A DNA stretch of 64,000 nucleotides. It comes from Microbacterium sp. XT11. Lineage in GTDB: Bacteria; Actinomycetota; Actinomycetes; Actinomycetales; Microbacteriaceae. The translations under genes were made by a program, and so were the position numbers. The notes below the pieces were generated by a model. It was not told the origin of the DNA. It was given only the letters and a program-made list of their open reading frames with translations, and did not search any database. The DNA lies in assembly GCF_001513675.1 (NCBI RefSeq), contig NZ_CP013859.1, forward strand, positions 3,225,081 to 3,289,080. The letters are read 5' to 3'. Shown here piece by piece: positions 17,788-26,893 of this stretch. Numbering within the stretch: position 1 is the stretch's first letter; every line of letters starts with the position of its first letter.

Positions 17788-18810
17788 TCATCGTCCCTGT
17801 CGTTCCCTCGGGATCTCGTGCCAGAGGTCGACGGCGTCGTCGTCTCGGGCAGACCCGGCCGCAGCACGGCCGACGACGGTGACCGCGATGCGCGGATCCC
17901 GCGCCGCCCGGATGATGAGACGCCGCGACACGGCGCCGCGCAGAACCTCGGCGAGCTCATCGCGGATCTCCGCGCGCCGCTTCTCCTCGATGCCATCCAG
18001 ACCACCCTCGTCGAACACCGTCACCACCACCCCGTCGCGGCGGGCGTCGGCTATCGCGTCGCGCACGGCATCGTTGAGCAGATCACCGCCGCGAAGCTCG
18101 TCGCGGAGACGCCCCTCGGCCAGGCGCGCCTCGAGGCGCTCCTGCTCATCGAGGATGCCGTGCGACGCGACCGTGCGGCTGAGCACCGGCCCGGCCACTC
18201 CGAGCGCGAACTGGGTGCGAAGGCGGCGTTCCCGCTGGCGGACCTGCTGCGTCGCATCCCACGCCGATACCGCCTGCTGGATGTCGGCGAGACGCTCGGT
18301 ATCGCGCACCGCCCTGTCCCAGAACATCACCAGCAGCCACGCGACCGCCACCCACATGATCGAACCGACCAGACCGAGGGAGAGCGCCGCCGCGATCCCC
18401 AGATGCAGCCATGACTGCGCCGTGAGGGTTCCGATGATGAGCACCGCGACGACCGGCCGCCGACGCACGACGCAGATGACGCCGAGCAGGCCGAGCGCAC
18501 CGATGTACCACGTCGCGAAGGGCGCGGTGCGCGACGCGGGGTCGAGGGAATGCGTCGCCAGGCTCGGGATGACGACGGATGCCGCGAGCGAGAGCAGCGC
18601 CGTCCACAGCGGCATGCGCACGCTCGTCGCCGAGTCCCAGAGGATCGCGATGTCGACCACGACGAGGAAGATGCCGATCGCCGCCACCAGGAGCAGCGGT
18701 GCCGTCGGCTGCTCGATCCACCAGACGGCCCGTGCCGCGAAGTACATCGCGAAGCCGATCGCGAGGAACGTCGCCACACTGCGCACACTGCGGTTCACGA
18801 GCGGTCCCAT
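17788..18810 (-). CDS. Six-helix membrane protein with a degenerate sensor-kinase-like C-terminus
   Basis: A 340-residue protein with about six membrane segments up to residue 165, then a cytoplasmic part with a long charged helix (TQQVRQRERRLRTQF). Near the C-terminus, ELAEVLRGAVSRRLIIRAARDPRIAVTV lines up by eye with the N-box region of the neighbouring kinase, but Asn is missing and the chain ends before any DxGxG nucleotide motif. It looks like a kinase homologue that cannot bind ATP. Its start overlaps the kinase gene by 16 bases, so the response regulator, kinase and this protein form one operon. Function unknown. Confidence 0.8.
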   Translation of the reverse strand: MGPLVNRSVRSVATFLAIGFAMYFAARAVWWIEQPTAPLLLVAAIGIFLVVVDIAILWDSATSVRMPLWTALLSLAASVVIPSLATHSLDPASRTAPFATWYIGALGLLGVICVVRRRPVVAVLIIGTLTAQSWLHLGIAAALSLGLVGSIMWVAVAWLLVMFWDRAVRDTERLADIQQAVSAWDATQQVRQRERRLRTQFALGVAGPVLSRTVASHGILDEQERLEARLAEGRLRDELRGGDLLNDAVRDAIADARRDGVVVTVFDEGGLDGIEEKRRAEIRDELAEVLRGAVSRRLIIRAARDPRIAVTVVGRAAAGSARDDDAVDLWHEIPRERQGR

Positions 18811-20030
18811 CCGAGGACGACGGTGGTGCCCTGGTCACCCGAGTCGATGTCGGCCGTTCCGGCGACGGCTGCCATCCGGGCGAAGATCGACGCCGTGATG
18901 CCGAGTCGATCGGGACCGATCGACTCGAGGTCGAAACCGGGACCGGTGTCGCTGATCGTCACGCGGATCCCCTCGTCGCCCCTTCCCTCGGCGAGGATGT
19001 GCAGGCCTCGCCCTCCTGCGTGCGTGACCGCGTTGCCCAGCGCCTGACGTGCCGCGAGCACGAGCGCGCGCGCTGCTCGGCCGGGAACCAGCCCGACGCC
19101 TCCCCTCTCCTCGACGATGGCGTCGGCGCCGAGCTCCGAGAGCGCCCTGCGCAGCTCCACGACGATCTGCGCGGTGGAGACGGGCTCGTCACTGCCCTCC
19201 TGGGTGACCGCCGCCTCGGTGTTGGCGAGCCGGGTGAGCGCCTCGCGGGCCATGGCGACGGCGAGGTCGCGCGCGCGCTCTCCTTCGGCGCGCTCCGCCG
19301 CGATGAGCGCCGCCAGCACGCTGTCGTGCATGAGCGCGGACATCGCCACGCGCTCCTCCTCCGCAGCCGCCGCGGCTGCGGCCTCGGCGTACGATGCGAC
19401 GGCCCGCCCGCGCGCCTCGTCGACCCCGGCGGCGACGGAGCGGAACATCCAGCCCAGCGACACGATGACGATCCCGAGGATGAGCGTGAACGACACGTCG
19501 AAGGCCGTCGTCACCCAGAACGCCCGCGAGAACTCCCCCTGCACGAGACGGACGTAGCCGTAGATGAACGGCACTCCGACCGACCACGCGAACTGCAGCG
19601 GCAGGGGGAAGGCGAGAAGCGCCGCGACGACGCCCACGTTCACGAGGAAGAAGATCCAGGGCTGATCGGCTGCGATCTTGTCGGCCGGGTCGACGACGGC
19701 CGGCCAGGCGGCGAGCGCGAGCACGTACACGACCGCGAAGATTCCGGATGCGATGCGCACCCCGCGGCCGATGAGGCAGGCGAGCAGCATCGCCGCCAGC
19801 GGGACGAAGACGACGAGGAGCATCGTGATGTGCGGCGCGTCGGCTCGCGACAGCGTGGACATCGCCGCGACCAGGGCCTGGGCCCCGAGCACGGCGGAGC
19901 CGATCGCCACGACGGTCGCGAGGATCCGCTCCATCCGCTTGCCGGTGAAGCGCTCGGACTCGGCCCCAACGCCGCCCGGAGAGGGGATCCTGCTCCAGGC
20001 GTCGCGGATGCTGAGCGGCTCAGCGGGCAC
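18795..20030 (-). CDS. Membrane sensor histidine kinase (NarL-partner type)
   Basis: A 411-residue kinase with six predicted membrane segments up to about residue 200. A dimerisation helix follows with SALMHDSVLAALIAAERA, whose His is the likely phosphoacceptor. The ATPase region has LAARQALGNAVTHAGG (N-box), SDTGPGFDLES (G1) and GTTVVLGW at the end. The frame runs to 20213, but the upstream part is antisense or shadow; GTG 20030, which overlaps the response-regulator stop by 11 bases, gives the natural start. Signal unknown; the integral-membrane input domain suggests sensing of the envelope. Confidence 0.85.
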   Translation of the reverse strand: MPAEPLSIRDAWSRIPSPGGVGAESERFTGKRMERILATVVAIGSAVLGAQALVAAMSTLSRADAPHITMLLVVFVPLAAMLLACLIGRGVRIASGIFAVVYVLALAAWPAVVDPADKIAADQPWIFFLVNVGVVAALLAFPLPLQFAWSVGVPFIYGYVRLVQGEFSRAFWVTTAFDVSFTLILGIVIVSLGWMFRSVAAGVDEARGRAVASYAEAAAAAAAEEERVAMSALMHDSVLAALIAAERAEGERARDLAVAMAREALTRLANTEAAVTQEGSDEPVSTAQIVVELRRALSELGADAIVEERGGVGLVPGRAARALVLAARQALGNAVTHAGGRGLHILAEGRGDEGIRVTISDTGPGFDLESIGPDRLGITASIFARMAAVAGTADIDSGDQGTTVVLGWDRS

Positions 20031-20682
20031 TCGGCATCCCGTCCGACGTGACGATGCCGTCCTCCATCGCCCGTCGCAGCAGATCGACCTTCGTCGAGGC
20101 GGGGCGGCCGACGCCGACGTACTTGACGCGGATGCGGGAGATGTTCTCCTTGGCCGTGGAGTAGGCCACGCCGAGCCGCTCGGCGACGGCCTTGAGCGGG
20201 AGGCCCGTCGCATACAGCCGGAGCACCTCGCGTTCGCGCGCCGAGAGCTGCGCGTCGGCGAAGTCGCGGTCGCCGTCGACCGCGCTGGCCCACTCGACGT
20301 TGTTCAGCGCCTCGCCCTGCGCGACGGTGCGGATGGCGTCGAGCACGTCGTCGAGCGCCGAGGACTTGCTCACGACCCCCGCCGCTCCGGCCGCGAGCGC
20401 TTCTCGTACCGCGGCCGGTCGGTCGGCGACGCTGTGGATGACGACGCTGGCGCCGTCGGCGACGAGGGATGTCACGTTCTCCGTGACGGTGGTGCCGTCG
20501 CCGAGCGTCAGGTCCAGCACGACGACGTCGGCCGGGGGCTCGCCTGACGCGGCGCGCCACTCGATGTACGACGCGACAGTGCTGCCGGAGAACACGACCG
20601 TCTCGCCGCCGTCCCGCGCGCATGCGGCCTCGAGGCCGAGACGGACGGACTCGTGGTCATCGATGAGTGCCACCCTGCTCAT
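20020..20682 (-). CDS. LuxR/NarL family response regulator
   Basis: A 220-residue regulator: receiver domain with IDDH (residues 7-10), phosphoacceptor D57 in VVVLDLTLGDG, and the switch Lys in VVSKSSALDD; then a GerE-type helix-turn-helix near the C-terminus (LSAREREVLRLYATGLPLKAVAERL). First gene of the three-gene operon. The ATG at 20682 lies six bases after a minus-strand TAGGCT. It probably activates genes outside the window or its own operon. Confidence 0.9.
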   Translation of the reverse strand: MSRVALIDDHESVRLGLEAACARDGGETVVFSGSTVASYIEWRAASGEPPADVVVLDLTLGDGTTVTENVTSLVADGASVVIHSVADRPAAVREALAAGAAGVVSKSSALDDVLDAIRTVAQGEALNNVEWASAVDGDRDFADAQLSAREREVLRLYATGLPLKAVAERLGVAYSTAKENISRIRVKYVGVGRPASTKVDLLRRAMEDGIVTSDGMPSAR

Positions 20683-20688
20683 CCGCCC

Positions 20689-20694
20689 AGCCTA
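20689..20694 (-). promoter_or_regulatory. -10 hexamer TAGGCT of the response-regulator operon
   Basis: Minus-strand TAGGCT ends six bases before ATG 20682. Confidence 0.6.
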
Positions 20695-20742
20695 CTGAGT
20701 TCGTCCGGTTCCTTGACTTACCCGCTGGGCGGGGGGCAGGCA

Positions 20743-21987
20743 TCAGCGGGTGAGGAGGGCGACGACCTCGACATGATGGGAGTGCGGGAAGAGATCGAAG
20801 GCGCGCAGCGCCGCCACATCCCAGCCGAGGCCGCGGAACGTCCCCAGATCGCGCGAGAGGGCGACGGGATCGCACGCGACGTACGCGATCGCGTCGGGTC
20901 GAAGGGCGTCGAGCGACTCCACGACCGCCCGCCCTGCCCCCGACCGGGGCGGGTCGAGCACGACGGCTCCCGCGCGACCACCCTTGGGGAGACCGGAGAG
21001 GAAGCGGTCAACGCGCGCCGTGACGGCCCGCACCCCGAGGTCTGCGAGATTCTCGCGTGCATGCCCGGTCGCGCGTGGGCTCGACTCGACCGTGACGACC
21101 TCGGACCCGCCGAGCTCCCCGAGCGCGGCGGCGAAGAGCCCGACGCCGCCGTACAGGTCGTAGTGCGTCGCCGACGGGTCGACCCTGCCTGCCAGGAGGT
21201 CACGCACCGCACCGTCGAGCACTGCCGCCGCGCGCGGATGCACCTGCCAGAAGCCGTTCGCATCGACGGCGAAGCGCCGATCGCCCACCGCCTCGTACAC
21301 GACCTCGGGATGCGCCTTCGAGGCCTGCGAGCGCCGTCGGGGGGAGCGTCCGCGAGCCCACGAGGTTCCGCCGTCCTCCCGCCGCAGGATGCGCACCCGT
21401 CCATCACCCGGCTCCACGAGGTCGATCGATCCAGGGCGGCCCGTCACCTGCGACGCGACCTCGGCCACCGCGGGACGGGCCAGCGGATGCGTGGAGACCG
21501 GGATCACTCGGTGGCTGCGCGCCGCGAACGGGCCGACCACGCCGTCGTCGTCGACGTGCAGCCGCACACGCGTGCGCCACCCGGTGCCGTCGGAGTCGTC
21601 GACGGCCTCCACGTCCGGGGCGTCGAGACCTCCGCCGGCGAACCGGTCGAGGGCCTCCGCCAGCACCTGCTTCTTGAGGGAACGCTGGTGGCCCAGGTCG
21701 ATGTGCCCGAGGTCCGCGCCGCCCGGCCGCTCCGCCGGATCGTGGTCGAGGTCGGCCTCCGGCCAGACGTGGGCCCGGCGGTGGGGGGACGCCTCGAGGA
21801 CGTCGATAGTCTCGGCCCGCCAGAAGCTCCTGCCGTCGCCGGACTCCGTCACCCGTGCCCGCACCCGCTCCCCCGGGATCGCGTCGGAGACGAAGACGAC
21901 GCGGCCTTCGTGCCGGGCGACGAAGATCCCGCCGTGGGCGATCCCCGTGATGTCCAGCTCGAGCACGGTCCCCGCCGAAGAAGTCAT
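20743..21987 (-). CDS. TRAM-domain SAM-dependent RNA (uracil-5) methyltransferase, TrmA/RlmD family
   Basis: The 414-residue protein has an N-terminal TRAM-like RNA-binding region (VLELDITGIAHGGIFVARHEGR, split across residues 8-29), a central RNA-binding part, then the Rossmann methyltransferase: YDLYGGVGLFAAAL for SAM, LDPPRSGAG, and YVACDPVALSRDL with the catalytic Cys of m5U enzymes. Only this one cysteine is seen, so the four-Cys iron-sulfur site of RlmD is absent. Which uridine it modifies cannot be told. It is divergent from maf, with overlapping -10 elements. Confidence 0.87.
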   Translation of the reverse strand: MTSSAGTVLELDITGIAHGGIFVARHEGRVVFVSDAIPGERVRARVTESGDGRSFWRAETIDVLEASPHRRAHVWPEADLDHDPAERPGGADLGHIDLGHQRSLKKQVLAEALDRFAGGGLDAPDVEAVDDSDGTGWRTRVRLHVDDDGVVGPFAARSHRVIPVSTHPLARPAVAEVASQVTGRPGSIDLVEPGDGRVRILRREDGGTSWARGRSPRRRSQASKAHPEVVYEAVGDRRFAVDANGFWQVHPRAAAVLDGAVRDLLAGRVDPSATHYDLYGGVGLFAAALGELGGSEVVTVESSPRATGHARENLADLGVRAVTARVDRFLSGLPKGGRAGAVVLDPPRSGAGRAVVESLDALRPDAIAYVACDPVALSRDLGTFRGLGWDVAALRAFDLFPHSHHVEVVALLTR

Positions 21988-21993
21988 CCTTCG

Positions 21994-21999
21994 AGGATA
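21994..21999 (-). promoter_or_regulatory. -10 hexamer TATCCT of the methyltransferase gene
   Basis: Minus-strand TATCCT ends six bases before ATG 21987. Its first two bases overlap the first two of the divergent maf hexamer. Confidence 0.55.
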
Positions 22000-22003
22000 C
22001 GGT
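21998..22003 (+). promoter_or_regulatory. -10 hexamer TACGGT of maf
   Basis: TACGGT, seven bases, then ATG 22011. It shares bases 21998-21999 with the minus-strand hexamer, so the two promoters are nested back to back. Confidence 0.5.
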
Positions 22004-22010
22004 GGATGAC

Positions 22011-22649
22011 ATGCGCGTCTGCCTCGCCTCCACGTCGCCCGCCCGGCTCATGCTCCTGCGTCAGGCCGGGATCGAACCGATGACGATGTCCCCGGAGGTC
22101 GACGAGGACGCCGTCGCGGCCGCCGCCGAGAAAGAGCGCGGCGCCGAGCTGGCGCCAGAGGAGCTCGTGCTGCTGCTGGCTCGGGCCAAGGCGGCCGACG
22201 CGGCGCGACGGCTCGCCTCCGACGGCGACTTCGACGGCCTCGTCATCGGCGGTGACTCGATGTTCGCCCTCGGCGGCCGGGTGTACGGCAAGCCGTATAC
22301 GCCGGAGGAGGCCACCAGGCGCTGGCAGGAGATGCGGGGCGCCACCGGCATCCTGCACTCGGGGCATTCCGTGTACCGCCTGACTCCGGGGGCCGAGCCG
22401 GTGGAGGTGACGGCGGTCGCACACGCAGCGGTGACCTTCGCCGACGACGTCTCGGATGGCGAGATCGCCGCGTACGTGGCCTCCGGCGAGCCGTTGCACG
22501 TGGCCGGAGCCTTCACCGTCGACAGCCTGGGCGGTGCCTTCATCACGCGTGTCGAGGGCGATCCGTCGACCGTGGTGGGGATGTCGTTGTCGACCGTCCG
22601 CCGTCTCGCCGCCGACCTGGGCGTCCGGTGGACCGATCTGTGGTCGTAG
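22011..22649 (+). CDS. maf: Maf-like nucleoside triphosphate pyrophosphatase
   Basis: Hydrolyses certain NTPs (dTTP/UTP or modified pyrimidines in this family) to monophosphates and is tied to septum control in some bacteria. The 212-residue protein begins MRVCLASTSPARLMLLRQAG, has the conserved E in SPEVDED, GDSMFALGG, and GKPYTPEEA, then GAFTVDSLGG near the C-terminus. I prefer ATG 22011 because a TAnnnT hexamer lies seven bases upstream; GTG 22002, three codons earlier, has a GAGG site and is the alternative. A short gap separates it from accA3, its usual neighbour. Confidence 0.9.
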   Translation: MRVCLASTSPARLMLLRQAGIEPMTMSPEVDEDAVAAAAEKERGAELAPEELVLLLARAKAADAARRLASDGDFDGLVIGGDSMFALGGRVYGKPYTPEEATRRWQEMRGATGILHSGHSVYRLTPGAEPVEVTAVAHAAVTFADDVSDGEIAAYVASGEPLHVAGAFTVDSLGGAFITRVEGDPSTVVGMSLSTVRRLAADLGVRWTDLWS

Positions 22650-22714
22650 ACTCCCCCAGATGTTTCCCCGGCTTTCTTGTGGAGAGTCGTCAAAGGGATC
22701 GCTCACCTGATCGC

Positions 22715-22720
22715 TAGGCT
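22715..22720 (+). promoter_or_regulatory. -10 hexamer TAGGCT of accA3
   Basis: TAGGCT, seven bases, then ATG 22728. It argues against the start at 22677 in the same frame. Confidence 0.6.
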
Positions 22721-22727
22721 GGCATTC

Positions 22728-24494
22728 ATGCCTGATATCGCCAAGGTTCTCATCGCCAACCGCGGCGAGATCGCCGTACGCATCATCCGCGCAGCGCGTG
22801 ACTCGGGGATCTCCTCGGTCGCCGTCTACGCCGACCAGGACCGCGACGCCCTGCACACCCGTCTCGCCGACGAGGCCTACACGCTCGGCGGATCGACGAG
22901 CGCCGAGACGTACCTGCAGATCGAGAAGATCCTCTCGGTGGCTCGCCGCGCCGGCGCAGACGCGGTGCACCCGGGGTACGGCTTCCTCGCCGAGAACGCG
23001 GAGTTCGCCCGCGCCGTCATCGATGCGGGCCTGACCTGGATCGGCCCCTCCCCTGAGGCCATCGAGGCCCTGGGCGACAAGGTCACCGCGCGACACGTCG
23101 CCGAGAAGGTCGGCGCACCGCTCGCGCCGGGCACGCCGGGCCCCGTGGCCGGCGCCGACGAGGTCATCGCCTTCGCGAAGGAGCACGGTCTCCCGATCGC
23201 GATCAAGGCGGCATACGGCGGTGGCGGGCGCGGTCTGAAGGTCGCGCGCGAGCTCGACGAGGTCGCCGAGCTCTTCGAGTCGGCCACCCGCGAGGCCGTC
23301 GCCGCCTTCGGTCGAGGCGAGTGCTTCGTCGAGAAGTACCTCGACAAGCCGCGTCACGTCGAGACGCAGTGCCTCGCCGACGCCGCGGGCAACGTCGTGG
23401 TGATCTCCACGCGCGACTGCTCGCTGCAGCGCCGTCACCAGAAGCTCGTCGAGGAGGCGCCGGCTCCGTTCCTCACGGAAGAGCAGAACGCGCAGCTGTA
23501 CGCGGCATCCAAGGCCATCCTCAAGGAGGTCGGCTACGTCGGCGCTGGAACGTGCGAGTTCCTCATCGGCGCGGACGGCACCGTGTCGTTCCTCGAGGTG
23601 AACACGCGCCTGCAGGTCGAGCACCCGGTCTCCGAGGAGGTCACCGGGATCGACCTCGTGCGCGAGCAGTTCCGCATCGCCGCCGGCGGCACCATCGACT
23701 ACGACGATCCCGCTCCGCAGGGGCACTCGATCGAGTTCCGCATCAACGGCGAGGACCCCGGGCGCGGCTTCCTGCCACAGCCGGGCCCCATCCACGTCTT
23801 CAAGACCTTCGGCGGCCCCGGCATCCGCCTCGACTCGGGCGTGACCGCCGGAGACTCGGTGTCGGGCGCGTTCGACTCGCTCCTGGCCAAGATCATCGTG
23901 ACGGGGCGCGACCGCGCGGAGGCGCTGGAGCGCTCGCGCCGCGCTCTCGACGAGTTCGAGGTCGCCGGGCTCCCCACCGTGCTGCCGTTCCACCGCAAGG
24001 TCGTCCGCGACCCCGCATTCACGGCGGAGAACGGTGAGTTCGGCGTGTACACCCGGTGGATCGAGACAGAGTTCGTCAACGACATCCCCGCGTGGGACGG
24101 CGAGCTCGAGTCGCCCGCCGCTCCCGAGGGTCGCCACACGGTCGTCGTCGAGGTCGGCGGGAAGCGCCTCGAGGTGAGCCTCCCCGACCGCGTCGCCGCT
24201 GCAGCGGGGACGGCGGGTCGCCCCGCGGCGGTCCCGCCGTCGCGTCGCAGCCACGCCACCGCTGTGAGCGCGGGCGCCTCCGGCGACGCCGTCAAGTCGC
24301 CCATGCAGGCCACGGTCGTCAAGGTCGCGGTCGAGGACGGCCAGCAGGTCGTCAAGGGAGACCTGGTGGTGGTGCTCGAAGCCATGAAGATGGAGCAGCC
24401 GCTGCAGGCGCACAAGGACGGCGTCGTCGGGAACATCAACGCGGATGCCGGCTCCACGGTCTCCGCCGGTCACCAGCTGCTCACCATCAGCTGA
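22728..24494 (+). CDS. accA3: Acyl-CoA carboxylase alpha subunit (biotin carboxylase plus biotin carrier)
   Basis: Carboxylates its own biotin with ATP and bicarbonate, feeding the PccB-type beta subunit. The 588-residue protein holds biotin carboxylase (about 1-450): [34 protein letters not shown], the ATP-grasp loop [11 protein letters not shown], and [19 protein letters not shown] linker and then the biotinyl domain follow, with K554 in [10 protein letters not shown] as the biotinylation site. It is monocistronic, with its own promoter and a terminator. The beta and epsilon subunits lie 7-8 kb upstream. Confidence 0.95.
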   Translation: MPDIAKVLIANRGEIAVRIIRAARDSGISSVAVYADQDRDALHTRLADEAYTLGGSTSAETYLQIEKILSVARRAGADAVHPGYGFLAENAEFARAVIDAGLTWIGPSPEAIEALGDKVTARHVAEKVGAPLAPGTPGPVAGADEVIAFAKEHGLPIAIKAAYGGGGRGLKVARELDEVAELFESATREAVAAFGRGECFVEKYLDKPRHVETQCLADAAGNVVVISTRDCSLQRRHQKLVEEAPAPFLTEEQNAQLYAASKAILKEVGYVGAGTCEFLIGADGTVSFLEVNTRLQVEHPVSEEVTGIDLVREQFRIAAGGTIDYDDPAPQGHSIEFRINGEDPGRGFLPQPGPIHVFKTFGGPGIRLDSGVTAGDSVSGAFDSLLAKIIVTGRDRAEALERSRRALDEFEVAGLPTVLPFHRKVVRDPAFTAENGEFGVYTRWIETEFVNDIPAWDGELESPAAPEGRHTVVVEVGGKRLEVSLPDRVAAAAGTAGRPAAVPPSRRSHATAVSAGASGDAVKSPMQATVVKVAVEDGQQVVKGDLVVVLEAMKMEQPLQAHKDGVVGNINADAGSTVSAGHQLLTIS

Positions 24495-24504
24495 CCGCGT
24501 CTCG

Positions 24505-24542
24505 TACGACGAAGACCCCACCGCGGTGGGGCCTTCGTCGTA
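24505..24542. terminator. Hairpin between convergent accA3 and lpdA
   Basis: An 18-bp stem with one A-C mismatch: TACGACGAAGA plus CCCCACC pairs with GGTGGGG plus CCTTCGTCGTA around a GC dinucleotide. It begins ten bases after the accA3 stop and can act for both strands. Confidence 0.75.
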
Positions 24543-24562
24543 TCCGGCGTGCTGCGCGGGGA

Positions 24563-26002
24563 TCAGCTGATGTTCACGAGGTGCATCGCGCGGCTGGCGT
24601 CGGTGATGCTGCTGGAGAGCGAGGGGTAGGCGGCGAACACGCGCGACACCTGGTCGACCGTCAGCCGCCGCTCGACCGCGACCGCGATCGGGTAGATGAG
24701 CTCTGACGCCTTCGGCGCCACGATCACCCCGCCGATGACGGTGCCCGACCCCTTGCGCGCGATGAGCTTCACGAAGCCGTCCTTGATGCCCATCATCTTG
24801 GCCCGCGGGTTCGCGGCGAGCGGGAGCTTGTAGACGAGCCCGTCGGCCACGCCGTCCTCGACGTCCTTCTCCGAGAAGCCGACCGTGGCGATCTCGGGCG
24901 CGGTGAAGATGTTGGAGGTGATCTTGATCTGCTCCAACGGGATCACGATGTCGCCGAGCGCGTGGAACACCGCCGTACGGCCCTGCATCGAGGCCACGGA
25001 CGCGAGCGGGAAGAAGTTCGTGCAGTCGCCGACCGCGTAGATGTTCGGCACCGAGGTGCGGGCGACCCTGTTGACGCGCACGTGGCCGGACTCGGTGAGC
25101 TCGACCCCCGCCTCCTCCAGACCGATCCCCGCGGTGTTCGGGATCGACCCGACAGCCATGAGGCAGTGGGTGCCCTCGACCGTCCTTCCGTCGGCGAGCG
25201 TGACGACGACTCCGCCGTCGACCACCTCGACCTTGTCGGCACGGGACTTCGACAGCACCTGCATCCCGCCGCGCTTGAACACCTTCTCGAGCACGCGCGC
25301 CGCGTCCTGATCCTCCCCGGGGAGCACCTGTTCACGGCTGGAGATGAGCGTGACCTCGGCGCCGAGGTTCATGTACGCCGACGCGAACTCCGCGCCGGTC
25401 ACCCCGGAGCCGACGACGATCAGGTGCTCGGGCAGGGCCTTCATGTCGTAGAGCTGCGTCCACGTGAGGATCCGCTTCCCGTCGGGCTTGGCCGAGTCGA
25501 GCTCGCGGGGCGAGGCGCCGACCGCCACGACGATCGTGTCGGCCTCGACGCGATCGAAGTCCGTGCCGCCCTGGCCGGTGGAGACCACGATGGCATTCGG
25601 CCCCTCGAGCCGACCGTGCCCGGAGAGGATGCGCACGCCGGCCTCGAGCAGCGTCGTGCGCATGTCCTCCGACTGCTGGCCGGCGAGGGCGATGAGGCGC
25701 TTGTTGACGGCCGCGAGGTTGATGGCGATCTCGGGCTTGAGCGGCTTGCCGTTCTCGCCCTTGGCGTAGAACTGCACGCCGAGGTCGCTGGCCTCGGAGA
25801 TCGCGACCGCGGCGTCGGCCGTGGCGATGAGGCTCTTGGACGGCACGACGTCGGTGAGCACGGCGGAGCCGCCGACGCCCACCCGCTCCACCAGCGTCAC
25901 CTCGGCTCCGAGCTGAGCGGCGGCCAGAGCCGCCTCATAACCGCCGGGACCGCCGCCGAGGACGGCGACGCGCTGAGTGCGCTCGAAAGTGGTGGAAGAC
26001 AT
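24563..26002 (-). CDS. lpdA: NAD(P)H-quinone dehydrogenase, LpdA type
   Basis: A 479-residue flavoprotein of the pyridine nucleotide-disulfide oxidoreductase fold: FAD site VLGGGPGGYEAALAAAQLG, NAD(P) site VVGSGVTGAEFASAY, second FAD site YAVGDCTN, and a C-terminal dimerisation domain. The redox disulfide of dihydrolipoamide dehydrogenase is missing: the segment reads GGSAVLTDVVPSKSL with no cysteine. That is the mark of the mycobacterial Rv3303c-like LpdA proteins, which reduce quinones. ATG 26002 has GGAG seven bases upstream; ATG 26011 is an alternative. Confidence 0.87.
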   Translation of the reverse strand: MSSTTFERTQRVAVLGGGPGGYEAALAAAQLGAEVTLVERVGVGGSAVLTDVVPSKSLIATADAAVAISEASDLGVQFYAKGENGKPLKPEIAINLAAVNKRLIALAGQQSEDMRTTLLEAGVRILSGHGRLEGPNAIVVSTGQGGTDFDRVEADTIVVAVGASPRELDSAKPDGKRILTWTQLYDMKALPEHLIVVGSGVTGAEFASAYMNLGAEVTLISSREQVLPGEDQDAARVLEKVFKRGGMQVLSKSRADKVEVVDGGVVVTLADGRTVEGTHCLMAVGSIPNTAGIGLEEAGVELTESGHVRVNRVARTSVPNIYAVGDCTNFFPLASVASMQGRTAVFHALGDIVIPLEQIKITSNIFTAPEIATVGFSEKDVEDGVADGLVYKLPLAANPRAKMMGIKDGFVKLIARKGSGTVIGGVIVAPKASELIYPIAVAVERRLTVDQVSRVFAAYPSLSSSITDASRAMHLVNIS

Positions 26003-26047
26003 GATCTCCATTCTTCCGCAATCCTGGCGACCGGCCTTCCACCTTCC

Positions 26048-26053
26048 TAGAGT
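26048..26053 (+). promoter_or_regulatory. -10 hexamer TAGAGT of pnp
   Basis: TAGAGT, six bases, then ATG 26060. Confidence 0.55.
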
Positions 26054-26059
26054 GGATCC

Positions 26060-26893
26060 ATGTCCGAGATTCACAGCAACCCCCTCGACGACCCCGCAGC
26101 GAACCCGTTCGAGGTCGCAGCGGAAGCCGCGGCCGACATCGCGCGCCTGACCGGCGTCGAGAAGCACGACATCGCCCTCACGCTCGGCAGCGGCTGGGGC
26201 AAGGCCGCCGACATCATCGGTGAGACCGTCGCCACCGTGCCCGCCACCGAGGTCACCGGTTTCTCCAAGCCCGCGCTGGAGGGCCACGTCGGCACGCTGC
26301 GCAGCATCCGCACCCCCGACGGCAAGAACGTGCTCGTCATCGGCGCACGCACGCACTACTACGAGGGCCACGGCGTGCGCCGGGTCGTGCACTCCGTGCG
26401 GACGGCCGCTGCCGCAGGAGCCACCATCATGGTGCTGACCAACGGCGCCGGCGGCATCCGCGAGACGTGGAAGCCCGGCCAGCCCGTGCTCATCAGCGAC
26501 CACATCAACCTCACCGCCGACTCCCCGCTCGAGGGCGCGACGTTCATCGACCTCACCGACCTCTACTCCCAGCGCCTCCGCGACATCGCCCGCACCGTCG
26601 ACCCCACTCTCGACGAGGGCGTCTACACCCAGTTCCGCGGACCTCACTACGAGACGCCGGCCGAGGTGCAGATGGCGAAGATCATCGGCGGTCACATCGT
26701 CGGCATGTCGACCGCCCTCGAGGCCATCGCGGCACGCGAGTCGGGCATGGAGGTGCTCGGGTTCTCGCTGATCACGAACCTCGCTGCCGGCATCCAGGAG
26801 ACGCCGCTCAGCCACGCCGAGGTCATCGAGGCAGGCCGGCTCGCCGAGCCGGTCATCACCAAGCTCCTCGCCGACGTGGTCGAGGCGCTATGA
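26060..26893 (+). CDS. punA: Purine-nucleoside phosphorylase (trimeric type)
   Basis: Splits purine nucleosides with phosphate to free base and (deoxy)ribose-1-phosphate. The 277-residue protein has LTLGSGWGKAAD for phosphate, HYYEGHGVRRVVH, TNGAGGI, FRGPHYETPAEVQM with the catalytic-site residues, and GMSTALEAIAAR. It is followed without a gap by a phosphosugar mutase (four-base overlap) that can take the sugar phosphate further. A fuller nucleoside salvage operon lies at 38771-48016. Confidence 0.93.
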   Translation: MSEIHSNPLDDPAANPFEVAAEAAADIARLTGVEKHDIALTLGSGWGKAADIIGETVATVPATEVTGFSKPALEGHVGTLRSIRTPDGKNVLVIGARTHYYEGHGVRRVVHSVRTAAAAGATIMVLTNGAGGIRETWKPGQPVLISDHINLTADSPLEGATFIDLTDLYSQRLRDIARTVDPTLDEGVYTQFRGPHYETPAEVQMAKIIGGHIVGMSTALEAIAARESGMEVLGFSLITNLAAGIQETPLSHAEVIEAGRLAEPVITKLLADVVEAL

